Source of the DNA: a bacterium
GTDB taxonomy: Bacteria; Vulcanimicrobiota; Xenobia; Xenobiales; Xenobiaceae
Assembly: GCA_022839105.1 (NCBI GenBank)
Contig: JALHDH010000092.1
Span: forward strand, 1 to 25,202
Length of the DNA: 25,202 nucleotides
Reading direction: 5' to 3'
This document shows positions 24,166 through 25,202 of this stretch, one piece after another. The position numbers and the translations under genes are program-made. Numbering within the stretch: the stretch's first letter is position 1; each line of letters begins with the position of its first letter. The notes beneath the pieces were generated by a model that worked only from the letters and a program-made list of their open reading frames with translations, ran no database searches and was not told the DNA's origin.

Positions 24166-24861
24166 TCAAGAGGCCGCCTGCTCAGAGGGGCCCTGCCCGC
24201 AGGACGGACAGAAGCGATGTCCTTCCTGCATCCAGGCTCGGCAGGACAGGCAGGGTCTCCCCCTCCCCTGGGTCCTCCCACAGCCCGGACAGAAGGCCAT
24301 GGCGAAACCGACCCGATGTCCGCATCCCCGGCAGCGGGGATGGGAAACCAGGACCGAGAGCCAGCGCTTGCCGGTCCGGACCAGTCCGCCCGTCTCCAAC
24401 AACGCTCCGGCCAACAGCAGGAGCACTCCCAGGAAGCCGATCTGGAAGCCGACCCCCAGGAAACTGGCCGGGTCGACCCCCCGGGGCATCAGATCCACGG
24501 GTTCGGCACCCACCCGGGCCAGGAAGGAGTTCAACCCCATCAACGAGAGCTGGACCCGACCCAAGGCATAACCGGTCCTTTCCAGCACCAGGCTGGAGTC
24601 CCAGGCGAGGATTCCGGACGAGACCAGCGCCAGGAGGATCTGGGCCCCGGGCCAGGGGCGCCGGAGAAGGGCCAGGAGCACCGCCAGGGTGCCGCAGACC
24701 AGCAAGACCCCGCCATGCAGGAAGAGGCCGGGAACCGGCAACCGCATGGACAGGACCGGCACGCTGGCGAAGGTCAGGAACGGAGCCAACTGCAAGAGCA
24801 GGCCTCCGGCCAGTTCCAGGCCCGTGCCCCAGCGGACCAGCGAGGGGGTTGGGGGAGTCAT
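24166..24861 (-). CDS. Four-helix membrane protein with two C-terminal zinc ribbons
   Basis: 231 residues. Hydrophobic segments at about 13-35, 45-67, 72-90 and 133-155 make a small integral membrane unit. The cytoplasmic-looking tail (170-231) carries four CxxC pairs at 177/180, 191/194, 204/207 and 218/221, two treble- or ribbon-type zinc sites in tandem (CRGCG, CPGCG, CLSC, CPSCG). Such double zinc ribbons occur on many uncharacterised membrane or adaptor proteins; no specific function is known to me. ATG 24861 has AAGGAG only three bases upstream. It precedes the GAF kinase by 119 bases on the same strand, so it may belong with the two kinases. Confidence 0.8.
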   Translation of the reverse strand: MTPPTPSLVRWGTGLELAGGLLLQLAPFLTFASVPVLSMRLPVPGLFLHGGVLLVCGTLAVLLALLRRPWPGAQILLALVSSGILAWDSSLVLERTGYALGRVQLSLMGLNSFLARVGAEPVDLMPRGVDPASFLGVGFQIGFLGVLLLLAGALLETGGLVRTGKRWLSVLVSHPRCRGCGHRVGFAMAFCPGCGRTQGRGRPCLSCRAWMQEGHRFCPSCGQGPSEQAAS

Positions 24862-24981
24862 CGGCTCCTTGTTCCGGACCTTCCCTCCTGCTCCTGCCCC
24901 GGGCAGGACCCAAGACGCACGGGACGAAAGGCCGCGCCCGACAGCCCCCGAGGTTGTCGATCCCTTTTTCTGGAGGCTCCC

Positions 24982-25080
24982 ATGGGTGAGATGTCCCCCA
25001 AGCCCGTCAACCCCGTCCTGGCCGAAGTCCTGAAGCTCGAGCGCACCGAGAAGGACTCCGTCTCCTGGGTCAAGGCGTGA
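24982..25080 (+). CDS. Possible 32-residue protein
   Basis: ATG 24982 has GGAGG six bases upstream, then 32 codons ending in TGA at 25080. The product starts MGEMSPKPVNPVLAEVLK and ends KDSVSWVKA. It looks like a short amphipathic, charged helix. It is either a small protein gene or the tail of a decayed gene; I recognise neither. A GTG at 25077 overlaps its stop (GTGA) and opens a frame that reaches the window end, but that frame lies mostly in a palindromic element. Confidence 0.4.
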   Translation: MGEMSPKPVNPVLAEVLKLERTEKDSVSWVKA

Positions 25081-25130
25081 GATCCGACCTGAATCCGCCG
25101 CCCGGCGTGAGAACCGAGGGCGTCGAGGCG

Positions 25131-25202
25131 GGTCTGGATGCAAGGAAGGCGTGCATCGAGGAGCGGAGCGTAGTTGGAAACTACGTGAGCACCGCAGAGG
25201 TG
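25131..25202. repeat. Start of a palindrome-rich element (continues past the window)
   Basis: Two perfect inverted repeats lie close together: GATGCA (25137-25142) with TGCATC (25152-25157), and CGTAGTT (25169-25175) with AACTACG (25179-25185) around a three-base loop. GCGG and CCGC flank the second one. There is no T run, so it is not an ordinary terminator. Its form (GAGGAGCGGAGCGTA...TACGTGAGCACC) resembles, from memory, interspersed palindromic elements seen in several deltaproteobacterial-type genomes. The copy is cut by the window edge. Confidence 0.5.

Noticed and set aside
1..25202. CRISPR array, tRNA, rRNA, insertion sequence or integrase
   Set aside because: No regularly spaced repeats, no cloverleaf-like sequence with a conserved T-arm and no transposase/integrase motif were seen on either strand.

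Overview
High-GC bacterial DNA with about 24 protein-coding features and no rRNA, tRNA or CRISPR array that I can see. The window appears to be two unlike pieces joined near position 3655. Left of that point (about 1-3650) lie an alpha/beta hydrolase, a type IV prepilin peptidase, a YitT-family membrane protein and three unrecognised genes. Two of the genes here have a -10-like hexamer only 7-9 bases before the ATG, which suggests leaderless mRNAs, and AGG is a common arginine codon. Right of that point, a family 2 glycosyltransferase begins abruptly in the middle of its fold, and arginine is mostly CGC/CGG/CGA. A contig misjoin or a recombination breakpoint would both explain this. I cannot place either part taxonomically from sequence alone.

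Region 3660-10741: a short glycosyltransferase remnant (+) converges on a minus-strand run of six closely spaced genes. In transcription order these are a hybrid sensor histidine kinase, a TPR-type protein, a J-domain/TPR protein, a PIG-L family deacetylase, a glucosamine-6-phosphate deaminase (nagB) and a phosphoglucosamine-mutase-like enzyme. The last three form an amino-sugar module: de-N-acetylation, deamination/isomerisation, and phosphate transfer on hexosamine.

Region 10919-15024 (minus strand): a large response regulator (receiver, HD-GYP, helical repeats, SARP/BTAD-type DNA-binding region), an M42 aminopeptidase and a membrane-anchored unknown form an operon-like run. The regulator is broken by a small deletion plus frameshift in its last domain.

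Region 15231-20379 (plus strand): xseA, xseB, ispA and a dxs-like gene, in the order familiar from many bacteria, followed by a receiver-GGDEF diguanylate cyclase overlapping the dxs-like stop. The dxs-like protein aligns by eye along most of DXS but has lost the thiamine-diphosphate motif and several catalytic residues. It looks like a pseudoenzyme or a new functional class.

Region 20435-24861 (minus strand): a membrane zinc-ribbon protein, a GAF-like histidine kinase, and a Ser/Thr kinase fused through one membrane helix to an ABC-type amino-acid-binding (Peripla_BP_6-like) sensor. The two kinases overlap by TTGA, so they are probably translationally coupled. The Ser/Thr kinase has a +1 base in a five-C run near its 3' end.

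Right end (24982-25202): a possible 32-residue ORF and the start of a palindrome-rich element that runs off the window.

The right part is rich in signalling: two histidine kinases, a Ser/Thr kinase, a c-di-GMP cyclase and an HD-GYP regulator. All family assignments come from motifs read by eye; no database search was run.
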